From the NCBI GenBank assembly GCA_963742205.1, contig CAVUKZ010000011.1:218775-282774 (forward strand): 64,000 nucleotides of DNA, written 5' to 3'. How positions within the stretch are numbered: position 1 is the stretch's first letter; each line of letters opens with the position of its first letter. The position numbers and the translations under genes were made by a program. Shown one piece after another: positions 53,830 to 63,668 of the stretch. A model generated the notes under the pieces. The model made no database searches. It was given only the letters and a program-made list of their open reading frames with translations, and was not told where the DNA came from. This DNA comes from WHSW01 sp963742205. Its GTDB lineage: Bacteria; Actinomycetota; Thermoleophilia; Solirubrobacterales; 70-9.

Positions 53830-55498
53830 ATGAAGAGCGCCGTCAACCGCCCGTCGACAATGCTCGGGCGTCGCGCCCGTCGGGAGCCTGCGGGCCGGTC
53901 CGGATCGGGTCCGCGAACCGAACGGCCTCGGCGCCGCTTCGTCACCGTCGCCCTGGCCGCCGCGCTGGTGGCGGCAATCAGCCTCGGCGCGGGCGCGGCG
54001 ACGAGCTCGGCCGACTCCACCGGCGTCTTCTTCGACTCACGCTTCAACGTCGGCGCGGGCCCCAGTCCCTTTAACGCCTTTTACACGGGGAACGAGAACA
54101 CCGCGCTCGGGCACACGATGATGCCCTCGCTGACCGACGGCGACAACAACCTCGCGGCCGGAAACCGGGCGCTCAGCGACAACACCGAGGGCAGCTTCAA
54201 CGTCGGGCTCGGCTGGGAGTCGCTCACCAACAACACGACCGGCAGCGGCAACATCGCGGCCGGCTTCAAAGCGCTGAGCAGCAACACCATCGGTGAGGTC
54301 AACGTTGCTGTCGGCCACCTGGCGCTCCTCTCGAACACCACCGGCTTCAACAACGTCGCGACGGGCGCCAATGCGCTCCACGACAACACCACCGGCGGCC
54401 AAAACGTCGCGACGGGCGCCTCGGCGCTCGAAGGCAACGGCATCGGAAACGACAACGTCGGCACGGGCTTTCAGGCCCTCGCCCACAACACGAGCGGTGA
54501 CCGCAACACCGCGACCGGAAGCAACGCGCTCTTCTTCAACACCACCGGCTACCAGAACACCGCGACCGGAGCGAACGCGCTCCAAGACAACGTCACCGGT
54601 ATCTACAACGTCGCCGTCGGTGACAGCGCGCTCGGCAGCAACACCACTGGTAGCAACAACACGGCCACGGGGCTGAGTGCGCTGACGCACAACACCAGCG
54701 GGCTTCAACAACATCGCTACCGGGATCAACGCGCTCGGCTTCAACACGACCGGCGTCAGGAACGTCGCCACCGGCGCCAACGCGCTCGCCGCCAATACAA
54801 CGGGCAACATCAACACCGCGATCGGCGAAGCGGCCCTGCTCTCGAACACGACCGGCGACAACAACACCGCGACCGGCTCCAACGCGCTTGTTCTCAACAC
54901 GACCGGCTCCCAGAACACCGCGGCCGGACGGGACGCGCTCCACGACAACACTATCGGGGCTTTCAACGTCGCTGTCGGCGACCGAGCGCTCGGTGACAAC
55001 ACGACCGGCAACAACAACGCGGCCACCGGGCTCAACGCGCTTCGGCTGAACACCACGGGCGCGAACAACAGCGCGACCGGAAAAGGTGCGCTCTTCAACA
55101 ACACGACGGGCCACGATGACACCGCGGTGGGCGCTAACGCGCTCTTCCAGAACACCAGTGGCAACGACAACGTCGCGCTCGGCTCGGGCGCCGGGACCAA
55201 CCTGACCGCCGGCTCCAACAACGTCGAGATCGCGAATGCGGGGGTCGCCGGGGAGTCGGGGAAGATCAGGATCGGCACCGCCGGCAAGCAGAACGCCGCC
55301 TTCCTCGCGGGGGTGAGCGGTGTCTCGGTCGGCGGCTCGACACAGCCCGTGGTGATCAACGCGGCCGGCAAGCTCGGGACCGCGACGACCCGTGCGGCTG
55401 AGCCGCTCGAGGCCACCGTCCGCCGGCTCGTTGATCAGGTCAAGCAACAGCAGGGTCAGATCGACCGGCTTCGCGAACAGCTGCGGAGGGGTGGTTGA
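53830..55498 (+). CDS. Secreted YadA-head-like repeat protein with C-terminal coiled coil (one frameshift)
   Basis: About 556 residues. After a basic N-terminus and a signal-like helix (VTVALAAALVAAISLGAGAA), the protein is almost entirely short repeats of the form NTATGxNALxxNTTGxxN. This is the left-handed beta-roll pattern of trimeric autotransporter heads. The frame breaks near 54700-54702 (extra G) and resumes FNNIATGINALGFNTTG. The C-terminus is a heptad-rich coiled coil (LVDQVKQQQGQIDRLREQLRR). There is no outer-membrane beta-barrel and no peptidase S74 domain. A trimeric surface fibre is plausible; attachment is unknown. The next gene starts at the base after its stop. Confidence 0.83.
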
Positions 55499-56605
55499 GT
55501 GACCGGAGTAGAACGAGCTTGCGAAGATCCGACCGCTCTGCGAGCCGGGAATCGCAGCCTGCCCGGGTTGATCGGACGCGGCCTGGGGGCGTTGGCGGTC
55601 GCCGCATCCCTGCTCGCGGCGGCGATCAGTGCATGGGTGCTCGTCAATCCGCCGGGCGTCGACGGAGAGGTCGCGGCTGCCGCAACCGCCTCGACCAACG
55701 GGCGGATCGCGTTCGAGGCAAGCGTCGAGAACGCCAAGGCGCAGATCTTCACGATCCGGCCTGACGGCAAGGGCCTGACGCAGGTCACGAATCTGCGCTC
55801 GGATGATCCGGGGCCTGGGGCCTTCGAACCTGCCTGGGCGCCCGGTGGGTCGCGGATCGCGTTCAACACGGGTACGCGATTCGCGGCACCGTTCTTCACG
55901 CGCGTCACCCTGTTCACGATCGCGCCCGACGGGAGCAGCCTGACCGAACTGCCGCTCGGCGTCGGCAATTTCAACGGCGACCCGGCGTACTCGCCGGACG
56001 GCAAGCAGATCTCCTTCGATCAGGACGTGGGCAAGAGGGCGGACGGGCTGGTCCACGGCATCTTCATTGCCAACAGCGATGGCACGAACGCCCACCGGCT
56101 GACCACGAGCTTCGCCACCCACGAGGGGTTCGACACCGAATCGCAATGGTCGCCCGACGGGTCGACGATCGCCTTTACCCGGGTCAAGAACGAGCGCAAG
56201 GCGGCGATCTTCACGATCCGGGTCGACGGCACCGGGCTCACCCAGCTGACCCCGTACAAGCTCGACGCCGCGAGTCCCGACTGGTCGCCGGACGGCACGA
56301 CGATCGTCTTCAACACCTACTGGGATTCTCCCGGCGGCAAGTCCGCGGACCTGATCACCATCCCGGCCTCGGGCGGCAAGCGCACCGCGCTGACCCACAA
56401 TCGCGACGGAAAGCAGTTCTCCTTCAGGCCGTCGTGGTCGCCGGACGGGACCCGGATCGTGTTCACGAACGCCGTCAACAAGCGGCTCGCCGACGGGGGT
56501 GGCGTCGACCTCTACACGATGCATCCCGACGGAACCGGGGCCAAGCGGTTGACCCACATGCCGAAGCGGTTCCCGACGAACTCGGACTGGGGGATGGCGC
56601 CGTGA
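55499..56605 (+). CDS. Secreted TolB-like PD40 beta-propeller protein
   Basis: 368 residues. An N-terminal hydrophobic segment (residues about 24-50) is either an uncleaved anchor or a signal. PD40/WD40-like repeats follow, each with a PxWSPDGxxIxF core (YSPDGKQISF, WSPDGSTIAF, WSPDGTTIVF, WSPDGTRIVF) and IFTIRPDGxGLTQLT. Without TolA/Pal partners this is a TolB-like propeller of unknown role. GTG 55499 follows the preceding stop directly, and its own stop overlaps the next gene (GTGA), so the three genes form an operon. Confidence 0.85.
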   Translation: MTGVERACEDPTALRAGNRSLPGLIGRGLGALAVAASLLAAAISAWVLVNPPGVDGEVAAAATASTNGRIAFEASVENAKAQIFTIRPDGKGLTQVTNLRSDDPGPGAFEPAWAPGGSRIAFNTGTRFAAPFFTRVTLFTIAPDGSSLTELPLGVGNFNGDPAYSPDGKQISFDQDVGKRADGLVHGIFIANSDGTNAHRLTTSFATHEGFDTESQWSPDGSTIAFTRVKNERKAAIFTIRVDGTGLTQLTPYKLDAASPDWSPDGTTIVFNTYWDSPGGKSADLITIPASGGKRTALTHNRDGKQFSFRPSWSPDGTRIVFTNAVNKRLADGGGVDLYTMHPDGTGAKRLTHMPKRFPTNSDWGMAP

Positions 56606-57558
56606 CCGCGCTCCAACGAATCACGGCTCGACCGCGCCCGGCGGCCACCGCCGCGATCATCCTGGCCGGGCTGGTCGTCGCCATCACATTCGGGGGACAG
56701 GCCAGCCAGGCCACCTCTCCCGCCGGTAATGGCCCGATCGTGTTCTCCGGGGACAGGGGCTCGGGCGCCGACATCTACACGATCAACGCCGACGGCAGCG
56801 GCCTGCGCCGACTGACGCACGTCAAGGGCGACGCTGGCTCGCCCGACTGGTCACCCGACAGCACCCGGATTGTGTTCGGGATCGAGGACAAGGCCGTCTA
56901 TCTGATGGACGCCGACGGCGGCGACCTGCACCGGGTGACGGCGCCGGGCGGCGAGCCGGCGTTTATCCCCGACGGGGACCATCTCGTGTACTGGTGCGAC
57001 GCGTGCGAGGGAGGGGACGGCGTCTTCCTGATCCGCGACGATGGCTCCGATGCCCCCGGCGTGAGGCTGACGACGAACCCATTTCGCGATCAGGGCGACG
57101 AGGACCCCGAGGTCTCGCCCGACGGCCAGACCGTCACCTTCGTCCGCCACAAGGTAGGCGGCAAGCTGCAGGCGCTCTTCGCGGTCGACATCGGCGGCGG
57201 CGAGCCGCGGCAGTTGACGAGCTACGAGCGCGAGGTCGCGATCACGCACGACTGGGCGCCCGATGGACGGCAGATCGTGATCACCACGAACGCCGACTAC
57301 CCCAACCACAAATCACCGAACGTGGCGACGATCAGGCCCGACGGCTCTCACCTGCGGATGCTGACCCACTACAAAGGCGGCGAGCAGGGAGCCTTTGCCG
57401 GCTCCTATTCACCGAACGGGCGCTGGATCGTCTTCCGGGTCGAGAACGTCGAACGCGAGCGATTCGGGCTCTACCGGATGCGCCCGGACGGGACCCACCG
57501 CCGGCTGATCAAGGCGCTGCCTTTCCCACCCCGGCAAAGCGATTGGGGTTCTGACTAG
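56602..57558 (+). CDS. Secreted TolB-like PD40 beta-propeller protein (paralogue)
   Basis: 318 residues from GTG 56602, overlapping the upstream stop. The signal peptide covers about residues 13-38 (ATAAIILAGLVVAITFG). PD40 repeats include DWSPDSTRIVF, EVSPDGQTVTF, DWAPDGRQIVI and YSPNGRWIVF, with ADGSGLRRLT-type connectors. It contains one WCDAC pair of cysteines, absent from its paralogue, which could form a disulfide. It ends PPRQSDWGSD, matching the end of the upstream protein. Probably a secreted or surface propeller; ligand unknown. Confidence 0.85.
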   Translation: MTALQRITARPRPAATAAIILAGLVVAITFGGQASQATSPAGNGPIVFSGDRGSGADIYTINADGSGLRRLTHVKGDAGSPDWSPDSTRIVFGIEDKAVYLMDADGGDLHRVTAPGGEPAFIPDGDHLVYWCDACEGGDGVFLIRDDGSDAPGVRLTTNPFRDQGDEDPEVSPDGQTVTFVRHKVGGKLQALFAVDIGGGEPRQLTSYEREVAITHDWAPDGRQIVITTNADYPNHKSPNVATIRPDGSHLRMLTHYKGGEQGAFAGSYSPNGRWIVFRVENVERERFGLYRMRPDGTHRRLIKALPFPPRQSDWGSD

Positions 57559-57599
57559 GCGCGCAGGCTTGCCTCATCGCCACCCAGAGGAGACGCACA

Positions 57600-58315
57600 A
57601 TGAGAAGCACGTTTGCTCCAGCACTTCCGCAGTCAGTTCGTCGGCTACATCGCGCTCGTGATCGCAGTCGCAGGCGGTACCGCCTACGCCGCGAACACGG
57701 TCTTCAGCGGCGACATCGTCAACGGGTAGGTGAAGACCGCCGACCTCGCGAACAACGCTGTCAGAACCGGCAAGGTCCTGGACGAGTCGCTGACCGGACA
57801 CGACATCCAGGACGACACGATCGGCGGAGCGGACGTGAATGAGTCGCTGCTGGACGGCGTCGCCTACACGCCGGTGTTCGCCGAGCACAACCCGGCCGAT
57901 TTCGACTTGCCGGCCGACGGCTCCTACGCTCAGGTGATCTACTCTGGCGATGGCATTCACGGGGACCCGACGATCCACCTCCAGGGCTCCGGGCGTGATC
58001 ATGGCGAGCGCCAGCTTGAACCTCCTCCAGAGGTACAGGGGCACCTCGGCCGTCACCTGCGAGCTTGGGCTGGTCAGGTCCGACGGCTTTCGAATCTCGT
58101 TCGGCCAGGCCGTCAAGCAAGAGGTCTCGTTCGGCGTGAGAGATGACAGTCGACCCGTTGGTCAAGAGTCGATCTCCCTTTCCGGAGGGTTGACCCGCAG
58201 CACACCCGGTGACTACCTCGTAAACGTGGTTTGCAGGTCAGAGGATTGGTATCCCGGGGCCGGTTTTGACCGCGCCACTTTCGACAGCGGCAGTCTGATC
58301 GCCTGGGCCACGTAG
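57600..58315 (+). pseudogene. Small exported protein, two frameshifts and an in-frame TAG
   Basis: Reads MRST, then after an extra T (57612-57614) LLQHFRSQFVGYIALVIAVAGG and a TAYA cleavage site, then NTVFSGDIVNG. An in-frame TAG (57727-57729) replaces the residue expected before VKTADLANNAV. The frame continues to DPTIHLQ, shifts again at the G run 57984-57986, and resumes APGVIMASASLNLLQRYRGTSAVTCELG through to the stop at 58315. Repaired length is about 238 residues. I know this signal plus GDIVNGxVKTADLA layout from Thermoleophilia genomes; function unknown. A nonsense change plus two indels makes real decay possible here. Confidence 0.65.
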
Positions 58316-58942
58316 GTAGAGGCCGGGGTTTTCGAAAGAAGCAACCTGACGGCGGTCGCGATCGCCCGTTGACGGACGTTCACATCGTCGCCTGCCCCGG
58401 TCGCAGTGGGGGCAGGGGGCCGCACGCTAGCCCAGCTCGTCCCGGCGACGACGCCGTCGGGGTCCTACCCTGCCCGGCGTGTCGACGACCCTGACGCTCT
58501 GCAGCCAGTATTCCCCGCGCCCACCCAACACGCACGGGAACGCGGCCCGTGCCCTACCCGAGGATGTCCATCGTGAACGAGCAGCTGGCAATCGTCGGGG
58601 TAAACGCGACTACGCGTGCCGCGACGCTCCCGGTCAGCTGGCCGGTCTGCGAGCTGGCGTGGAAGTGGGTGATCGTCGGCGAGACCGCCCCCGCGCCGTC
58701 GGCATTTAGGGCAACCGCTGATGGTTCTGATGGACGATCCCCGGCGGCGACCGAGCAGGCGCCGCCCAACTATTTGCGCTCGCATGGAATGCGAGCATTT
58801 TCGCGGAGCGTTTGCGGCCACTAAGCGCTCGCTACCTACACAACTGCGTACCTGCCGCGCTTGACGGCTCGGTTGGTTCGATGGACACTCCGAAGGCAGG
58901 CGAAGTCGGGAGCCAGTCATCGCCATAAGGCGCAGCGAGGGG
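58316..58942. other. Intergenic region, about 630 bp, no supported gene
   Basis: Short open frames exist on both strands (for example 58549-58824 plus), but none shows a family pattern, a convincing ribosome site or a natural end. It may be a degraded gene or a long leader for the propeller at 58943. Confidence 0.4.
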
Positions 58943-60262
58943 GTGCGGTCGGTGCAGACGGCCGTCGCGGGGCTCGGGGTGCTAGTAGCGCTCCTCACCT
59001 TGCCGCTGGTTCTCGCCCGCCGCGCCGAGGCGTTCATCTACTGGACGACCGGCGAGTCAATCGGACGCGCCAACCTCGACGGCACCGCGATCGACGAGAG
59101 CTTCATCGATCTCCGCCACGGCGACCCGACGAGCCTCGCGGTCGATGCGCGGCACATCTACTGGATGTCCTCGTACCGGATGTCCTCGCGGCAGTCCTCG
59201 GGGACGGGGAGCCGGTCGGTCAGGGTACCGCCGGCTGCTCCGGGCGCAGTCGGCCGAGCGAGGCTCGACGGCACACGCGTCGACCAGGACTTCATCACCG
59301 GTTTTGACGAGCACGACGGAGGCGCGCTGGTCGCTCTCGATGACGAGCACATCTACTGGACCGAAAACTTCTTGGGTGAGCTCGGCATCAACCAGACGGC
59401 GATCGCGCGCGCCAACCTCGACGCCAGCGCGGTCAACAGGGAGTTCGTCTCCCCTGGGAGTTTCGCGTATGGCATCGCCGTGGACGACAACTACATCTAC
59501 TGGGCCGATGGCAACGCCGTCGACCGCGCCAGCATCGATGGGACGCGGATAGAGCAAGAGTTCATCCCCGTCCCCGTGCCGGCCAACAGTCCGTCGGCGA
59601 CGCTGGGCGCGGTCGAGGTCGACGCCGGGCACGTCTACTGGCTTAACGCAGCGGCCGGCGCCTCGCCAGGCTCCGTGCAGCCCACCATTGCGCGCGCCAA
59701 CCTCGACGGCACCGCGATCGACGTCAGCTTCATCGCCGCCTGGAGCCCCACCTTTGCGCCGCAGCCCACCGACGTTGCGGTCGACGCTGGCCACGTCTAC
59801 TGGACGAACGGCGAACCCACGAACACGATCGGCCGCGCCGACCTCGACGGCTCGAACCTCGACCAGCACTTCATCACTCCGGCGAATGGCGCCGACACGT
59901 CGAGCGTCGCGGTCGACGCCCTCAGCGACCCCAGGGCCGAGGGCAGGGCGCGGGCCGCCAGGACGCAGAGGCAAACCGGGAGGCGGATCGTCGTCAAGGT
60001 CAAGGTGCAGGCCAAGGAGGAGCTGATCGCGAAGGCGACCGGCAAGATCAAGGTCAACGCCACCTACAAGCTGCGGCCGATGAAGGTCGATCTCACAAGG
60101 GGCGAGACCAAGAGGCTGAAGCTAAAACCGAAGCAGCGGGCATGGAAGATCGCGAAGGCGCTCAAGCAGGGCCAGAACGCGAAGGCGAAGCTCACGGTGG
60201 AGCTCTCGGACGCGGTCGAAAACCGCGAGATCGAGAAGCTGCTGGTGAGGCTGACGGGCTAG
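58943..60262 (+). CDS. Secreted YWTN-type beta-propeller protein with basic C-terminal domain
   Basis: 439 residues from GTG 58943. The signal peptide (LGVLVALLTLPLVLARRAEA) is followed by FIYWTTGESIGRANLDGT and about seven units with an AVDAxHIYWxx core and ARANLDGTxIxxxFI. One unit carries an insertion rich in serine and arginine (residues about 77-100). The C-terminal 100 residues (TGRRIVVKVKVQAKEELIAKATGKIKV ... TKRLKLKPKQRA) closely resemble the tail of the protein at 36283, so these two are the nearest paralogues. Secreted; ligand unknown. Confidence 0.84.
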   Translation: MRSVQTAVAGLGVLVALLTLPLVLARRAEAFIYWTTGESIGRANLDGTAIDESFIDLRHGDPTSLAVDARHIYWMSSYRMSSRQSSGTGSRSVRVPPAAPGAVGRARLDGTRVDQDFITGFDEHDGGALVALDDEHIYWTENFLGELGINQTAIARANLDASAVNREFVSPGSFAYGIAVDDNYIYWADGNAVDRASIDGTRIEQEFIPVPVPANSPSATLGAVEVDAGHVYWLNAAAGASPGSVQPTIARANLDGTAIDVSFIAAWSPTFAPQPTDVAVDAGHVYWTNGEPTNTIGRADLDGSNLDQHFITPANGADTSSVAVDALSDPRAEGRARAARTQRQTGRRIVVKVKVQAKEELIAKATGKIKVNATYKLRPMKVDLTRGETKRLKLKPKQRAWKIAKALKQGQNAKAKLTVELSDAVENREIEKLLVRLTG

Positions 60263-60625
60263 CGCCTGTAAAAGGCGAGCCGCGGGACTTCAGATTAAGC
60301 GCTTCGAACGAGGCCGCGATCAGGCCGTCAGGCGCGCTCGCTCGACGATCCGTGGGTGGTAGCGAGAGACGCGTCGGGCCACCTATCGGATCTCGGTACC
60401 ACGCACCGGAGCCAGGCATCCGGATGTTGCACTTCGCATGGCAAGTGCAACTCGCGGCGTCATGCGAGGGGACTGTCCGGGCCGGACCGCAGGAAGCCTC
60501 GCCAGTGGATGCGCAACTCCCGCCTGCGCGCTTACGTAGATCCCGGATCAGCTCACGGGACGGCCACCAACTCCTCGCAGGCGACCGCCGCGTCCGAGTC
60601 GGCGCCTCCGTCGCTCTGCGGGGTG
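60263..60625. other. Convergent intergenic region, no supported gene
   Basis: About 360 bp between converging genes. Plus-strand frames contain CxxC-like and arginine-rich stretches around 60440-60560, but I could not match them to a family. No clear terminator hairpin with a T tract was found. Confidence 0.35.
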
Positions 60626-62850
60626 CTACGGGCCGGCTGGGGGCGCGACCGAGGCCGGCCTGCGCTCGAGCTCGGCCCGGGCGAGATCGAGCAGCTCAGA
60701 GGACGGATGACAGGCGGGGCAATCGAACACGAGTGCTGCTCCGTGAAGCCCGACGGCGAGCAGCCTTCCATCCGCGCTCAACGAGGCTTCGGGCGGCGGC
60801 TCGCCAACGACGGGGTAGGCGGCCACCGGGCGTCCGGTCGAGGTCTCCCAGACGCGGGCCGTGCCGTCACTCTCTGCGGTGACGACGCCTCCGGTGACGA
60901 CGAAGCGCTCGTCCGCGGCAAACGCTGCGGTGAACACGTAACCCGGTGTTGTGAAGGCCCCGATGCGCTCGCCGGAGGCGGCGTCCCAGCGCTCGAGTGT
61001 GGACGTCGAGTTCGAGGACCCACCGGCGGTCAGCAGAATTGAGCCGTCCGCGCTCAGATCGACGTCCTCGGTGGGTCCCTCGGGACGCTTGATCGGCACG
61101 ACTCGATCGCTTGGCAGACCCCAGACCTGGACCACTGGATCCTGGCGGAACGAAGTCACCACTCGTCGATCGTTGTCAGAGAACACGACCTGGCGCCCGA
61201 AGCTGAGGTCGACCGGAAGCGTCCGGATCTGGTTTTCCTCGGGTAGCCCGATGACCTCTGCTCGGTCATCGGCGAGCGCACGAAGCGCGAGCAAGCCGCT
61301 TGGACTGATGGTCGGCGAGACCCCGAGGCCAGGCGACCCGCGGAGCCGAGACAACTTCTGACCGCTCTGTGGGTCGATGACGGTTGTGCGCAGCCCTGTG
61401 GAGGCAACAACCTGAGCGCCGTCCGCGCTGAAATCGACGTCCAGGGAATCGACGTCCAGGGTTCTGACGTCGTTTGGCGCCAGAAGATGCCGGCTCCAGA
61501 GTTTCTCGCCGCTCGCGCAGGACCACACCGCGGCAGTGCCCTCGAGGTCGGCCGTCAGGCACCTCCCGCCGTCTTCGCTGATCGCCCCCGCGGCGGCCTC
61601 GCGCTCACCCAGCAAAGTAAATCCGAGCGGCCAGATTTGAACGCGTCCGTCGTATCCGACCGTCAGAAACGACCGACCGTCAGGACTGAACTCTGCGCCC
61701 CGGATGGCACCCTCGACCCCACCTCCCAGTCGGTCGAGCCAGATCAGCCGAGTGCCGCTCCTTGCATCGGAGACTCGAACACCTTTGATTGCTGCGGTGA
61801 TGCGAAGGCCGCCGTCCGGACTGAGTTCGCTAGATGGGGAATGCTGCCCAAACGTCGTTTGCCTGCCGACGCTCACGTAATCCTCCGTCGCAAGGTTCCA
61901 TCGCTGCAGCCGTCCCCCGCTGGTCGTCAGAACATGAGCGGAGTCAATGAACCCGGCGGTTGTGATTGTGCTCCCGGGCACCTCGAGCACCGCGCTCTCG
62001 CGTGGGGCCTCGAGCGCTCCCCTGAGCGCGTCGGTGGCCTCCGGGGTGCTGGAGGTCTCGGCCGCTTCGATCGCCAGATCGAGTGCCTCCCAAGGATCCG
62101 TCCTAACGGCGGTGTCCGAGGTGGCGGCGAGTTCCCGCGACTTCGCCAGCTGGGCCTGGCGGACCGCCTCGTTTCGCTCGCTGCAGCAGCGACCAACCCG
62201 AGGATCACGCTCACCGCGAGCGCCACCCCGACGGCGCCGATCGTGATCCGCTGGCGCCTGGTCGCCGCTTTGCGGCTCGCCAGCAGGTACTCGGTCTGCA
62301 GCGGGGTCGGCTGCGGTTCCTTGTGCGCCGCCTGCTCCGAGAGCCACCGCTCCGCCTCGGTCAGGTCGCTGCCGCGAAGGAGGAAGCTCGGATCGCGATC
62401 GCTGCGCTCCCACTCCTCGGCCCGCTGGAGCAGGCGGGTGTGATCGCGCGCCCACTCGGGAAGGTCCTCGATCGCCGCCAGCAATGAGACGACACCGGGG
62501 TCGAACTCCTCGTCGGTGCGAAAGAAGATGTAGTTGCGGCTCGCCAGGTCCTCGGGAACCGAGATCTCCTCGGGCTCGCGGTGTAACAAGGGCACGATCC
62601 GCTTGTTCTTCGTCACCGCGTACTCGTGCTCTCGGCGGCAGGGCTCGGAGCGCAGCGCGTCCGGGGAGATGACGAAGGCGAAGACGTCGGCGCCCTCGAT
62701 CCCGAGCTCGATCTCGCGCCGCCACTCGACCGCCGGACCGATGTCCTCTCGGTCGAGCCAGACGTCCCTGTCCCGCTTGCCGAGCGCCTCGCGCAGGCGC
62801 TCGACGAACGGTTCGTCACGACGCGAGTAGGAGATGAACAGGTCCGCCAC
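60626..62850 (-). CDS. TIR domain - transmembrane - WD40-like propeller protein (one frameshift)
   Basis: About 741 residues from GTG 62850. The TIR domain (residues 1-130) starts ADLFISYSRRDEPFVERL, has DVWLDREDI and WRREIELGIEGADVFAFVISPD; E46 in WRREI sits where NADase TIR domains have the catalytic glutamate. A linker with RAEEWERSDRDPSFLLRG precedes one membrane helix (ITIGAVGVALAVSVILGLVAAAA). After a one-base deletion near 62181-62186 the frame resumes ERNEAVRQAQLAKSRELAATSDTAV, a segment typical of such WD40 proteins, then a C-terminal propeller with ELSPDGGLRI, EFSPDGRSFLTVGYDGRVQIWPL and DLSADGSILLTAGG. Probable sensor-effector with an NAD-cleaving TIR; function is inference. Confidence 0.85.
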
Positions 62851-63197
62851 GGCCGGTCGCCCGACCCTACCCGAGACCCGCCTACTCCCCGGTAGTACGC
62901 CGGCCGCCGCCCCGAGCGGACGCAAGCGGTCGGTCCGAGGTCGCGCCAACATCGGCCTTCTGGCTCTGCGACTGGGATCGGAGGCTGTTCTGGGATGCGA
63001 TCGCGACCGTCGGCGACCGCGGCCGTCCGCGCGCACCGGCCCCGTTGAGCGCGCCGGGCTCGCGGTCCGGTTGATCGTCGGCAGGAACGTTGCCGACGCA
63101 ACGATCTCTGCCAAAGCTTGGCTATGCGCTGTACGACAGGGGTGGTCGGCGGCACCGACGCGAGGCAACATCAGACGGCGGACTTACCCTCTCCTCT
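62851..63197. other. Divergent intergenic region, no gene seen
   Basis: About 350 bp between the TIR gene and the small HTH gene. Open frames are present in both directions but arginine-rich and without family resemblance. GTG 63198 has no strong ribosome site. Confidence 0.4.
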
Positions 63198-63530
63198 GTG
63201 GCGAAAGCGAGCCTCGACAGCTCCCGACAACTGCGCTCGCCGTATACGTTGGACGACGTCTACATCGCCCTACGCCTGCTGGCGTGGTTCGGCGGCAACC
63301 TAAACCGCGCCGCGCGTGCGCTTCATGCTGACGGACACCCGATCTCAAAGCGGACCCTTGAACGCTGGTCCCAGGACCAGCACGCTGACGTCTACGCTGA
63401 AATGACCGCGGAAGCCCACCAAGAGGCAAGCCAGCGCTCACTCGTGCGCGCGCTCCGCGTCGTGGCGGCGCAGTTGGACGATTCCGGGTCGGTCGCGAAG
63501 CTCGACGCGATCGTCAGGGCCGGGGGATAG
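63198..63530 (+). CDS. Small helix-turn-helix protein, resembles phage terminase small subunit-type N-terminus
   Basis: 110 residues from GTG 63198. The central part (YTLDDVYIALRLLAWFGGNLNRAARALHADGHPISKRTLERWSQ) looks like a homeodomain-type HTH as in terminase small subunits or transposase N-termini. The C-terminus SLVRALRVVAAQLDDSGSVAKLDAIVRAGG is helical. No terminase large subunit, integrase or transposase gene follows in the window. A related tail occurs again at 63669-63866. DNA binding is inferred from the HTH only. Confidence 0.6.
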   Translation: MAKASLDSSRQLRSPYTLDDVYIALRLLAWFGGNLNRAARALHADGHPISKRTLERWSQDQHADVYAEMTAEAHQEASQRSLVRALRVVAAQLDDSGSVAKLDAIVRAGG

Positions 63531-63668
63531 GTAACCTCGTTTCTCCGCTCTGCTACTGCGGTTTCGGCGTCTCACCCCTCCTTAACAGAGCATCTGATGT
63601 GGGGTGCGAGGGGGCCCGGTGACGCAGGTGCGCCCGTCGCGTTGCGGCCTCAGGCGCGAGCCTCCTAA

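Noticed and set aside
58479..58824. Short plus-strand frames in the 58.3-58.9 kb gap
   Set aside because: No family pattern, competing frames, no consistent start or stop; coding potential could not be supported by reading alone.
60356..60610. Possible HNH-like or zinc-binding small protein in the gap before the TIR gene
   Set aside because: CxxC-like and arginine-rich residues are present but no H-N-H order, start codon or family match could be made.
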